Position numbers and translations under genes: made by a program | In this document: one piece after another, positions 41,732 to 49,277 of the stretch | Position numbering within the stretch: the first letter of the stretch is position 1 | How the letters are laid out: each line of letters starts with the position of its first letter | The notes under the pieces: model-generated | Database searches by the model: none | What the model saw: the letters and a program-made list of their open reading frames with translations, nothing else | What the model was told of the DNA's origin: nothing | Assembly: GCF_002205895.1 (NCBI RefSeq) | Contig: NZ_NJDE01000004.1 | Location: 124,001-188,000, forward strand | Direction: 5' to 3' | Source of the DNA: Saccharibacillus sp. O23 | Lineage (GTDB): Bacteria; Bacillota; Bacilli; Paenibacillales; Paenibacillaceae | Length of the DNA stretch: 64,000 nt

Positions 41732-42751
41732 TTATTTATCCTTTTTCCTATAGCTCTCTCTTAAATCCCAAGCCATCAACGCCTCCCGCATCCGCTTCAT
41801 ATCCTGCGCGGGCGGCAATCCGAACATGCGCGCATACTCCCGGCCGAACTGCGACGGGCTCTCGTAACCGACGCGGTAAGCCGCGTCCGCCGCTTCCCCC
41901 GTCTCCGACAGCAGCAGACGCCGCGCTTCCTGAAGCCGGATCCGTTTCTGGTATTGAATCGGCGTCAGTCCCGTCGTCTCCTTGAAACGGACATAAAACG
42001 AAGATTCGCTCATATTCGCCTGCGCCGCCAGTTCTTCGACTCTCAGCGTCCGGTCGTATTCGGTTTGCAGACGGCGTACCGCGCCCGCGATGCGCTGCGC
42101 CGACGTGCCGGAAGCCGCGAAGCGTCGGATCATTCCGCCCAATTCGCCTTGCAGGGCGCGGTAGAGCAGCTCGCTGACGGCAAGAGGCGCCAACGCTTCG
42201 ATGTCTTTCGGCGTATCCAGCAGACGGACCAGCCGCAGCGTCGCCTCCGTCAAAGCCTCGTTCATCCGTCCGAGACCGATCGCAGGTTCCGCTACCCTTT
42301 TGCCCAGCGGTTCGGAACCTGCCGTCCCTCCGCCGAGCCGCACGATCTGATCCGCCGTGAAATAGAGCTGCAAACTCAAGTAAGGCGCTTCCGGCGAAGC
42401 TTGAACGACTCTTCCCTGAATCGGCAGTTCGACGGAAGTCGCGAGATACGAAGACGGATCGTACGTATAGCTGCGCTTGCCCGCGACCACCTGCTTCGCC
42501 CCCTGCGCCACGATGCACAGCGAAGGACGGTAAAGAGAATGGACCAGAAGCTGCGTTCCCGTCTGGCGGATCAGGCGTAGTTCCGGAATCGCGGTCGTCT
42601 GCGGTCCTTCTTGCGGCGCATGGCGCAGCAGCAGCTGCGTCAGCTCCCGGTTCCCGTTTCGGTTGCGCTCGTCGATCGAACGACTTTCTGTCTGATCTCG
42701 TAAACGATCCTCCGCGTTTGGATGCTGCTTATCTTGCGTATCCTGCGGCAT
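41732..42751 (-). CDS. AraC-family regulator with AraC_N cupin domain
   Basis: A 339-residue regulator. Residues about 55-210 are an AraC_N-type domain (LYRPSLCIVAQGAKQVVAGKR, then DPSSYLATSVELPIQGRV). The C-terminal about 100 residues hold two helix-turn-helix motifs (VEELAAQANMSESSFYVRFKE and AAYRVGYESPSQFGREYARMFG). An unusual polar N-terminal tail of about 45 residues precedes it. GGGGGG lies before the ATG. Divergent from an SDR gene 177 bases away, which it probably activates. This AraC/SDR pairing is common in soil bacteria and linked to aldehyde or quinone stress. Confidence 0.88.
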   Translation of the reverse strand: MPQDTQDKQHPNAEDRLRDQTESRSIDERNRNGNRELTQLLLRHAPQEGPQTTAIPELRLIRQTGTQLLVHSLYRPSLCIVAQGAKQVVAGKRSYTYDPSSYLATSVELPIQGRVVQASPEAPYLSLQLYFTADQIVRLGGGTAGSEPLGKRVAEPAIGLGRMNEALTEATLRLVRLLDTPKDIEALAPLAVSELLYRALQGELGGMIRRFAASGTSAQRIAGAVRRLQTEYDRTLRVEELAAQANMSESSFYVRFKETTGLTPIQYQKRIRLQEARRLLLSETGEAADAAYRVGYESPSQFGREYARMFGLPPAQDMKRMREALMAWDLRESYRKKDK

Positions 42752-42928
42752 GCAATTCCCCCCGTCCTTGCGAATAGAATTCGATGTTCTTTTTCCATCA
42801 TGCGCTTTTCTAGAGGATTAGGCAAGGATCGTCGGGAATCATTCTACCGCTTTGCGCTTCAAGCCGCGCATAATACGGGTATAAGCACGCCAAGCCTTTA
42901 TTCCATCTGCAAAAGGAGCGAATTTTTG

Positions 42929-43687
42929 ATGAATCCTACTTTCCATTCCGGCGCGTTCGCGGGCAAAACGGCAATCGTTACCGGCTCGTCGCGCGGCATC
43001 GGCAGCCGAATCGCCGAAGCGTTCGCCGCCGCCGGAGCCAACGTCGTCGTCAACTACAGCGGCAGTCAAAGCAAAGCCGAAGAAGTGGTCCGGCGGATCG
43101 AAGAGCAAGGCGGACGGGCCGCGGCGATCCGAGCGGACGTCAGCCGGGTGGCCGAGATCCGCGCGCTGTTCGAACAGACGGTCGAGACGTTCGGCGGCAT
43201 CGATATTCTGGTCAATAATGCGGGAATCATGCATACGGTCCCGTTAGCGCAGGTCACCGAAGAAGAGTTCGATCGGCAGTTCGCCGTCAACGTCAAAGGT
43301 ACCTTCTTCGCCTGCCAGACCGCGGCCGAGCATCTGAATCCGGGCGGGCGGATCATCAATTTCTCGACGTCGGTCGCGGGCGCGATGTTCCCCGGCTACA
43401 GCGTGTACGCGGGAACCAAAGGCGCGGTCGAGCAGTTTACCCGCCAACTCGCCAAAGAACTGGGCCCGAAAAACCTCACGATCAACGCCGTCGCGCCGGG
43501 TCCGGTCAATACCGAGCTGTTTCTCGAAGGCAAATCGGAGCAGCAGGTGGCGGGCATCGTCGGCATGAATTCGTTCGGTCGTCTCGGCGAAACCGAAGAC
43601 ATCACCGGCGCCGTGCTGTTTCTGGCAAGCGAAGAAGCGCGCTGGATCACGGGGCAGACGCTGCGCGTAAACGGCGGTTTCGTGTGA
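42929..43687 (+). CDS. Short-chain dehydrogenase/reductase (classical)
   Basis: A 252-residue NAD(P)-dependent SDR. The cofactor turn TGSSRGIGSRIA, the NNAG motif and the catalytic Ser-Tyr-Lys set (STSVAG, then YSVYAGTKGA) are intact, in contrast to the SDR at 5.6-6.3 kb. The C-terminal ITGQTLRVNGGFV is typical. AAAAGGAG precedes the ATG at 42929. It is probably controlled by the divergent AraC protein. The carbonyl substrate cannot be predicted; 3-oxoacyl-type and xenobiotic ketones are both possible. Confidence 0.88.
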   Translation: MNPTFHSGAFAGKTAIVTGSSRGIGSRIAEAFAAAGANVVVNYSGSQSKAEEVVRRIEEQGGRAAAIRADVSRVAEIRALFEQTVETFGGIDILVNNAGIMHTVPLAQVTEEEFDRQFAVNVKGTFFACQTAAEHLNPGGRIINFSTSVAGAMFPGYSVYAGTKGAVEQFTRQLAKELGPKNLTINAVAPGPVNTELFLEGKSEQQVAGIVGMNSFGRLGETEDITGAVLFLASEEARWITGQTLRVNGGFV

Positions 43688-43719
43688 CGGACAAGCAAGA
43701 AGCGAATTTAGGATGCACT

Positions 43720-43757
43720 AAAACAGACTCGCGCCGCCCGATGGCCGAGTCTGTTTT
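43720..43757. terminator. Bidirectional terminator between SDR and ECF genes
   Basis: AAAACAGACTCG pairs with CGAGTCTGTTTT around a 14-base loop; T-runs occur on both strands. Confidence 0.8.
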
Positions 43758-43772
43758 GGTATGAAATAGAGG

Positions 43773-44603
43773 TTAGACGAACGGATTGTAGAATCTCGAC
43801 CCTTTCCCGAACGTGATCGCGAAAGCCGCCGCCGACAGCAGAACCGCGCAGGCCAACACGATCCAATCTTTTCGCGTCAGCGAACGTCCTTTGTACCAGG
43901 TCCGTTTGCGGCCTCTGCCGAATCCCCGCAGTTCCAGCGCCGCGCTGACTTTCTCGATCCGTTCCAAGGTCGCCAGAACGAGCGGAAGCAGAACGGAGAT
44001 CATATTTTTCAATCGCCGGCCGAGCTTTTCTTTTCTCGACAAATCGATGCCTCGCGCCTGCGCCGCCGTCGAGATATTCACGTACTCCTGCTGAACGTCG
44101 GGGATATAACGCATCGTCAGCGAGACGGCGTAAGCGATCTTGTACGGCACGCCGATCCGGTTCAGCGAAGCCGCGAACTCGCTGGGATCGGTGGTCAGCA
44201 GAAACAACAGCGCGGGCGGCACGACCACGGCGTATTTCAGCAGCACGTTAAACTGGTAGAACAGCTGCTCCGCCGTCACGGAGTACCGTCCGGCGATCGG
44301 CAGCAGCTCGTGGCGAGTTCCGTAGATGACCGTTCCCTGATCGGGCGCGAACAAGAAGATCGCCAGCTGATTCAATACCGAGAAAACGATGATCAGATAG
44401 AGCACGAACGAATACTGTTTGAAAGGCACTTTCGACAAGAAAAAGACATACAGCGAAATCGCCAGCATGACCAGCAGACAGCGCGTATCGTAGATGACCA
44501 TGCCCGTCACCGCGATCAGCAGAAAGACCGCCAGTTTGGTCACGCCGTTCAGGCGATGGACCGGAGATCCCGTATCGGAATAAGCAAGCAGCTTGGCCGC
44601 CAT
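43773..44603 (-). CDS. ECF transporter T component (EcfT/CbiQ family)
   Basis: A 276-residue transmembrane coupling protein. About five hydrophobic segments are followed by the cytoplasmic coupling helices with the two conserved motifs, here AAQARGI and ALELRGF. These insert into the ATPase grooves and move the S component. The ATG at 44603 overlaps the stop of the ATPase gene by one base (TGATG), so translation is coupled. It is the last gene of the three-gene ECF operon. Confidence 0.9.
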   Translation of the reverse strand: MAAKLLAYSDTGSPVHRLNGVTKLAVFLLIAVTGMVIYDTRCLLVMLAISLYVFFLSKVPFKQYSFVLYLIIVFSVLNQLAIFLFAPDQGTVIYGTRHELLPIAGRYSVTAEQLFYQFNVLLKYAVVVPPALLFLLTTDPSEFAASLNRIGVPYKIAYAVSLTMRYIPDVQQEYVNISTAAQARGIDLSRKEKLGRRLKNMISVLLPLVLATLERIEKVSAALELRGFGRGRKRTWYKGRSLTRKDWIVLACAVLLSAAAFAITFGKGSRFYNPFV

Positions 44604-46309
44604 CAGTTCATCCCCCTGTCCGCGCGTATGAATCGGGATACGAACTCGTCTTCCGGCGAAATGCCGACGCGGCGCGCCAGACGATGCAGCGAGGTTTCTT
44701 GCAAATGCGCTTCTTCCGTCCATTCCGCGTTGCCCAGAATCCGGGCCGGCGCGTCTTCCGCGATCTTGCGGCCTTCCGACAAGATCACCGCGCGCTGTCC
44801 GTATTCCAACATCAGATGCATATCGTGCGTGATCAGGATCAGCGTCATCCCGTCCGCGTTAAGCTTCAGCAGAAAGTTCATCATTTCGTTATAATGGCGG
44901 AAATCCTGACCCGCCGTCGGCTCGTCCAGAATCAGGATATCGGGGCGCAGCACCAGAATCGACGCGATGGTGGCCCGCTTCTTCTGTCCGTAACTCAGCG
45001 CCGAGATCGGCCAGCTCCGAAACGGATACAGGCCGCATACGCGCAGCGTCTCGTGCACCCGGTCTTGGATGTCCGCTTCCGGCACGCCGCGGTTGACGAG
45101 CCCGAGCGCCACTTCGTCGTATAACAGCGGCTTGGAGATCATATGATTCGGATTCTGCATGACGAACCCGATCGTTTCCGCCCGCTCGCGAATCGTATCG
45201 CGCGTGATATCGCGTCCTCCCAGCCGGATCGTACCGGACTGCGGACGATGGAACCCGCAGATCAGCCGGGAGATCGTCGATTTGCCTGCTCCGTTGCGCC
45301 CTGCTATGCATAAGATTTCGCCGCGGCCCACGGTCAGCGAAACGTCGTTGACGACAGGATCGGCGGAATCGTAACCGAACGTCAGTCTTTCGATCTCCAG
45401 CAGCGGCTCGCGGTCCGTCGGCCGGAGCGCGGGAGCGTTGGCGTCGTGCCAGCGGCGGAGCTGCTCCGCGCGTCCTCCTTTTTCCAGATCGACCGTTTCT
45501 ACGCTGCGCGGCCGAATCTCCGGACTCAACGCGCAGCCCGCGTATCGCAGCGCGGCCAGATGCAGCGGCTCGCGAATGCCTTTCTCCCGGAGCAGCCCGG
45601 AACACAGCAGCTCGTCGGGCGGCAGATCGGCGGCGATGCGTCCTTCGTCGATTACGATAATCCGGTCGACCGGACGATGCAGCATCTCTTCCAGCCGATG
45701 TTCGACGATGATGATCGTACGGCCGGAATCGCGGTGCAAACGATCGATCAGTTCGACCGTCGCCCGTCCGGCATACGGATCGAGGCTGGCCAGCGGCTCG
45801 TCGAACAGCAGAATCGGCGCGCCGCCGACCAGACCTCCGGCCAACGTCGTCTTCTGCTTCTGTCCGCCCGACAGTTCCTGCGGCGAAGCGTTCAGATAAG
45901 CTTCCGCTTCCACTTCTTCGGCCGCCGCTCTGACGCGGCGAATCATTTCTTCGCGGGACACGCCGTCGTTTTCCAGCTTGAACGCGATGTCTTCCGCCAC
46001 GGTCAAGCCTACGAATTGCCCGTCCGGGTCCTGCATCACCGTGCCGACCGTGTCCGACAGCTCCGCGATTCCGAGCGCCGAAGCGTCTTCGCCCATGATC
46101 TTCAGGCTTCCCGAGCGTTCTCCCGGATAAAAATGCGGCGCCAAGCCGTTGATGCAATGCGCCAGCGTGCTTTTGCCCGATCCCGAAGGACCGACGACCA
46201 GCACTTTTTCGCCTTCGAAAATGGTCAGGTCGATCCCGTGCAGCGTCGGTTCGCTCTGCGCGCGATATTGAAACGTAAAACGATCGAATTCGATCACCGG
46301 TTTTCTCAT
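44603..46309 (-). CDS. ECF transporter fused double ATPase
   Basis: A 568-residue protein with two ABC ATPase domains in tandem, replacing the usual separate EcfA1 and EcfA2. Domain 1: GPSGSGKST, LSGGQKQK, ILLFDEP. Domain 2: GRNGAGKST, signature LSYGQKKR, ILILDEP. The Gly-to-Tyr change in the second signature is common in this fused type (YkoD-like). A linker of about 45 residues (about 235-300) joins them. It energises uptake of a vitamin-type substrate through the S component encoded upstream. Confidence 0.9.
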   Translation of the reverse strand: MRKPVIEFDRFTFQYRAQSEPTLHGIDLTIFEGEKVLVVGPSGSGKSTLAHCINGLAPHFYPGERSGSLKIMGEDASALGIAELSDTVGTVMQDPDGQFVGLTVAEDIAFKLENDGVSREEMIRRVRAAAEEVEAEAYLNASPQELSGGQKQKTTLAGGLVGGAPILLFDEPLASLDPYAGRATVELIDRLHRDSGRTIIIVEHRLEEMLHRPVDRIIVIDEGRIAADLPPDELLCSGLLREKGIREPLHLAALRYAGCALSPEIRPRSVETVDLEKGGRAEQLRRWHDANAPALRPTDREPLLEIERLTFGYDSADPVVNDVSLTVGRGEILCIAGRNGAGKSTISRLICGFHRPQSGTIRLGGRDITRDTIRERAETIGFVMQNPNHMISKPLLYDEVALGLVNRGVPEADIQDRVHETLRVCGLYPFRSWPISALSYGQKKRATIASILVLRPDILILDEPTAGQDFRHYNEMMNFLLKLNADGMTLILITHDMHLMLEYGQRAVILSEGRKIAEDAPARILGNAEWTEEAHLQETSLHRLARRVGISPEDEFVSRFIRADRGMN

Positions 46310-46377
46310 CGTGTTTCCTTTCCCGTTCCCGATCTTCCCCTTTTTGCGCCAAGCGGCAAAAAAGGCGCGAACACAAG

Positions 46378-46406
46378 GAAAAGCCGGCTGGATGCACCGG
46401 CTTTTC
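46378..46406 (-). terminator. Hairpin between the ECF S component and ATPase genes
   Basis: GAAAAGCCGG pairs with CCGGCTTTTC around a 9-base loop; on the reverse strand TTTTCC follows. It probably attenuates the ATPase and T genes relative to the S component. Confidence 0.55.
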
Positions 46407-46437
46407 TTCGGCTTGCTTCTGCTTCAATTCTCACATG

Positions 46438-46998
46438 CTAGGCTTCCCGCGTCAAGCTTCCGCGCTTGGTTCGCGTCTTGGAATACGCGACGGCGAGCAG
46501 CGTGCCCAGTATCGCGACAGTGACCATGTTCATCCCGCCCGCGGCGAAACCTTGCGTGAACACTTTGTTCGAAGGTTCGGCGTAGATCAAGATGTCCAGC
46601 ACCGGCGCGACGGCGAAAAAGGCAATCGCATTGCCGACGATCTGGGCGATATTGAACCGAACGATCTCGCGGACGCCGAATTCGCCTTCGTGAATACGCA
46701 TCCCTCTGGACAGCAGCCCGTACACCAAGCCGGCTACGCCCGAAGCGATCACCCAACTGAACCAAGGCGCGCCGTAGGAGATCAAGTCGGCCAACGTATG
46801 ACCGATCAATCCGATCAAGAGTCCCGCCCACGGGCCGTACAGCAGCGCGAACAAAGCCAAAATCGCGTAGTTCGTTTGAATATTCGTGTTCGGAATGCCG
46901 GTCGGAATCGATCCGAAACGCGCAAGCACGATAAACAAAGCGGCGCCTATCCCGATCGCCACGATCGTTTTGACCGAAAATCCTTTCGAAGATTGCAT
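46438..46998 (-). CDS. ECF transporter S component, UPF0397 family
   Basis: A 186-residue membrane protein with five or six helices. The N-terminus [21 protein letters not shown], then [12 protein letters not shown] and [24 protein letters not shown], are diagnostic of UPF0397. It is the substrate-binding subunit of the ECF operon. Databases often label the family riboflavin transporter, but no FMN-type riboswitch fits in the short leader, so the substrate remains open. The ATG follows AGAGGGGAAGTT. A perfect TATAAT lies upstream. Confidence 0.85.
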   Translation of the reverse strand: MQSSKGFSVKTIVAIGIGAALFIVLARFGSIPTGIPNTNIQTNYAILALFALLYGPWAGLLIGLIGHTLADLISYGAPWFSWVIASGVAGLVYGLLSRGMRIHEGEFGVREIVRFNIAQIVGNAIAFFAVAPVLDILIYAEPSNKVFTQGFAAGGMNMVTVAILGTLLAVAYSKTRTKRGSLTREA

Positions 46999-47063
46999 AA
47001 CTTCCCCTCTTTTCTTCTGATTCGTAAGCAGGTCGCCGAGAACGACTTGCTTTCTTTGCGTTG

Positions 47064-47069
47064 ATTATA
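47064..47069 (-). promoter_or_regulatory. -10 box of the ECF operon
   Basis: On the reverse strand a perfect TATAAT about 65 bases before the S-component ATG. The -35 is not recognisable. The leader of about 60 bases contains a small hairpin (AAGCA-GTCG / CGAC-TGCTT) but is too short for a known vitamin riboswitch. Confidence 0.5.
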
Positions 47070-47172
47070 CCGGGAGATTCCGCGGAGCGCCATCGTTTTT
47101 TGCGAAATCCTTATTTTATTCATAGGATTTATGAGGTATGCATAAAAATACGAAAAATAACGCCATGCAAAC

Positions 47173-47204
47173 AAAAAGGCGACCGGGAAATTCCCGATCG
47201 TCTA
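47173..47204 (-). terminator. Terminator of the DinB gene
   Basis: A GCGACCGGGAA arm pairs with TTCCCGATCGTC with mismatches; on the reverse strand TTTTTG follows, about 50 bases past the stop. Confidence 0.6.
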
Positions 47205-47250
47205 TCGATGTCCGCTTCCGCTTGTTCGATCTCTGGCGGATGCGCGTTCT

Positions 47251-47853
47251 TTAACGGAGTTTATCCGGTTCTTGCGTCCGGCGATACTCCCGCTCCACCT
47301 TGCGAAGCTGCTCCAAATGCCGCTGCGCATGCCGGCACAGGAAAATGACGTACTCGTACACGTTCAATTTGCCGAGACCGTTGACCGTCATCGTCGTCAG
47401 ATACAGCAGCCCTTCTCCGCGCGCCAGATCGGACAGCGCCTGCCGACATTCCGCGAATTGGTCGTCCAGTCTCCCGGATACTTCATCCAAATTCGCCGTG
47501 CCGGTCGGCTCCATATGTTCCGGGCGAATCCATTCGAACGCGCCGGGATCCGCGATCGCGTCCAGCCGCGCCGCGTTCGGCCGGAATTCGGACAACGCCG
47601 CTTCGAGTTTGCCCGGCTTGGCGGCCAATTCAAGCGCTTTGGCGCGACCTTTGCGGATCAGAATCAGCAGATAATGATTGGTCAGCGATACATGTTCCAG
47701 AATCTGCGGCACACTCCAACCTTCGCGAGGGGTATACGCCAATAACGCCGGCTCGCCGTCGAACCATGTGTTCAAGTCGTTTTGCGTTTGATTCAACTCG
47801 TCTTCGATCCCGTGTATCCATGATAACACTTCGTTTCGCGTGTTCGCGTTCAT
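47251..47853 (-). CDS. DinB-family four-helix protein
   Basis: A 200-residue protein of the DinB/YfiT metal-binding four-helix-bundle superfamily. REGWSVPQILEHVSLTNHYLL (about 43-63) supplies the first ligand His, and FLCRHAQRHLEQLRKVE (about 170-186) the other two. Family members act as metal-dependent thiol (bacillithiol) S-transferases or have unknown roles. GGAGGG precedes the ATG. It is 92 bases downstream of a GNAT gene on the same strand, so co-transcription is possible. Confidence 0.82.
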   Translation of the reverse strand: MNANTRNEVLSWIHGIEDELNQTQNDLNTWFDGEPALLAYTPREGWSVPQILEHVSLTNHYLLILIRKGRAKALELAAKPGKLEAALSEFRPNAARLDAIADPGAFEWIRPEHMEPTGTANLDEVSGRLDDQFAECRQALSDLARGEGLLYLTTMTVNGLGKLNVYEYVIFLCRHAQRHLEQLRKVEREYRRTQEPDKLR

Positions 47854-47945
47854 GCTGGTCCCTCCCGTATTTTCGGCCCGCGATTTCGCGGGTCAGGTCA
47901 AAGACAGCGCCGATTCGATCGCATCGTTCTTCGAAATTCCGATCG

Positions 47946-48449
47946 CTAGACGGTCTTTCGATAGAACTTCTTGTCGACTTCCATCACCGGAAAACCGGAA
48001 GGCAGTTCCGCTTTCGACACTTCGGCAAATCCGTTTTTTTCGTAAAAACGATGAGCCGCTTTGAACGCGGGGGTGGTGCCTAGCCAGATCTCCGACACTC
48101 CGCGTTCTTTCGCCCAAGCAAAGGCCGTATCCAATAAACGCCGCGAGACGGACAGACCTCCGCCGCGAAATTCTTTTTTGACGAACATTTTTCGCAGCGC
48201 CGACCGTCCTTGCCCGATATCCAGCAGCGCGATTGTGCCGACGACTTCGCCTTCGGCGATCGCCGTCCAGAAGTTGCCCGATCCCTGCCGGTAAAAAGTC
48301 TCGATGTCCATAAGGTCGGGCTGCTGCTCCAACGTGATCGGGATGCCGTATTCGTTCTGTTGGATATGAAGAATCATCGCGGAGACCGCTTCCGGGCGTT
48401 CGCCTTCGGCAAAGTAAGGTTCGATCGTAATCGTCGGTTCGGTTGTCAT
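47946..48449 (-). CDS. GNAT-family N-acetyltransferase
   Basis: A 167-residue acetyltransferase. The acetyl-CoA-binding motif A reads RKMFVKKEFRGGGLSVSRRLL, and motif B KAAHRFYEKNGFAEV. GTIALLDIGQGRSALRKM is the usual beta4 strand. GGAGGG fixes the start at 48449; the reading to 48503 has no ribosome binding site. The substrate is unknown: an amino acid, amine or antibiotic are all possible. The neighbouring DinB gene gives no clear hint. Confidence 0.85.
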   Translation of the reverse strand: MTTEPTITIEPYFAEGERPEAVSAMILHIQQNEYGIPITLEQQPDLMDIETFYRQGSGNFWTAIAEGEVVGTIALLDIGQGRSALRKMFVKKEFRGGGLSVSRRLLDTAFAWAKERGVSEIWLGTTPAFKAAHRFYEKNGFAEVSKAELPSGFPVMEVDKKFYRKTV

Positions 48450-48511
48450 GGGCTTCCCTCCGTTTATGCAGCGTGTTCGGAAATTCCGCTGCGATCGTAT
48501 CAAAAATCCAA

Positions 48512-48613
48512 TACCTTGACCGCTTAAGAGGTTAGGTTACGCCCTCCGGAAACCCGCTTGAACCGTGCGTGTTTCCGAAAGGCTCAAACCTTAGATTCAA
48601 GGCGGTCAAGGTA
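48512..48613. repeat. Structured inverted-repeat element after the DUF1266 gene
   Basis: Nested arms: TACCTTGACCGC (48512-48523) with GCGGTCAAGGTA (48602-48613), AGGTT (48529-48533) with AACCT (48587-48591), and CGGAAAC (48547-48553) with GTTTCCG (48571-48577). The outer arm overlaps the last codons of the DUF1266 gene. On the reverse strand ATTTTTG follows a few bases after, so it could also terminate that operon. Confidence 0.6.
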
Positions 48614-49277
48614 CTAATACCGGCGGTTCGGGCAAATCGATCTCCCATTCCAGCTCGCGCCAAGGCGTCGATTCTTCCGTCAGCAGGCCGCGCAGAATGC
48701 CGTAGTTGATCTCCGACCATTCTTCCGACAAGTCACCGGCCCAGAATTGGCGTCCCGCCATATAAGCCACCGCGTAATCCGGCCAACTCCTGTAGGAAAA
48801 GCGCGCGCGAACCGCCGTATGCAGCAGATAAGCTTCTTCTTCGGCTTCGGTGATGTATTGTTCCAACCTCGCGCAGCGAAGATAAAAAGCCAGCCGTCCC
48901 AGATCCCAAGCCGCGATTCCCGCAGGCGTAAGCCGATCCATGTAGAGATTCACGGTGTACAGCTCTCCGTACTGCTCGCGCTCCCGATAACTTTCGACGT
49001 AAGCCTGCCGCTGATCCAGCGTCATCCCCGACAGCAGCAGACGAATCTCTTGAAAAGAAGGATTGTGCATGCCCGCCCACATTCGCCGAGCAAGCTCCCG
49101 CACGCCTTCTCCGTCCGTCACGTTCCACAACTTGCGCAGAATCCCTTCCGAATCGAAATTCGCCGCACGGCAGGCGGCCGGCGAGTAAGGAGGCCGAACG
49201 CCGTTCTGCGACAGAAGCGGCGCGCCGAGAGCCGCCGCCCAGTTCAACGCGCGTTCGTATTCGTAAGCGTTCATCAT
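48606..49277 (-). CDS. DUF1266 protein of the HscC chaperone operon
   Basis: A 223-residue soluble protein matching DUF1266: a central WDLGRLAFYLRCARLEQYITEAEEEAYLL and the later SWPDYAVAYMAGRQFWAG are the family marks (W-D-RA--L-R-, then WxD-x-AY--GR-FW). The function of DUF1266 is unknown. Its ATG overlaps the stop of the J-domain/TPR gene, so it belongs to the operon. E. coli YbeU and YbeR, also DUF1266, lie next to hscC and J-domain genes, so the association is conserved over a very long distance. Confidence 0.8.
   Translation of the reverse strand: MMNAYEYERALNWAAALGAPLLSQNGVRPPYSPAACRAANFDSEGILRKLWNVTDGEGVRELARRMWAGMHNPSFQEIRLLLSGMTLDQRQAYVESYREREQYGELYTVNLYMDRLTPAGIAAWDLGRLAFYLRCARLEQYITEAEEEAYLLHTAVRARFSYRSWPDYAVAYMAGRQFWAGDLSEEWSEINYGILRGLLTEESTPWRELEWEIDLPEPPVLVP

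Noticed and set aside
46999-47250. Leader of the ECF operon examined for an FMN, TPP or cobalamin riboswitch
   Set aside because: The distance from the -10 box to the ATG is only about 65 bases and none of the conserved core sequences is present.
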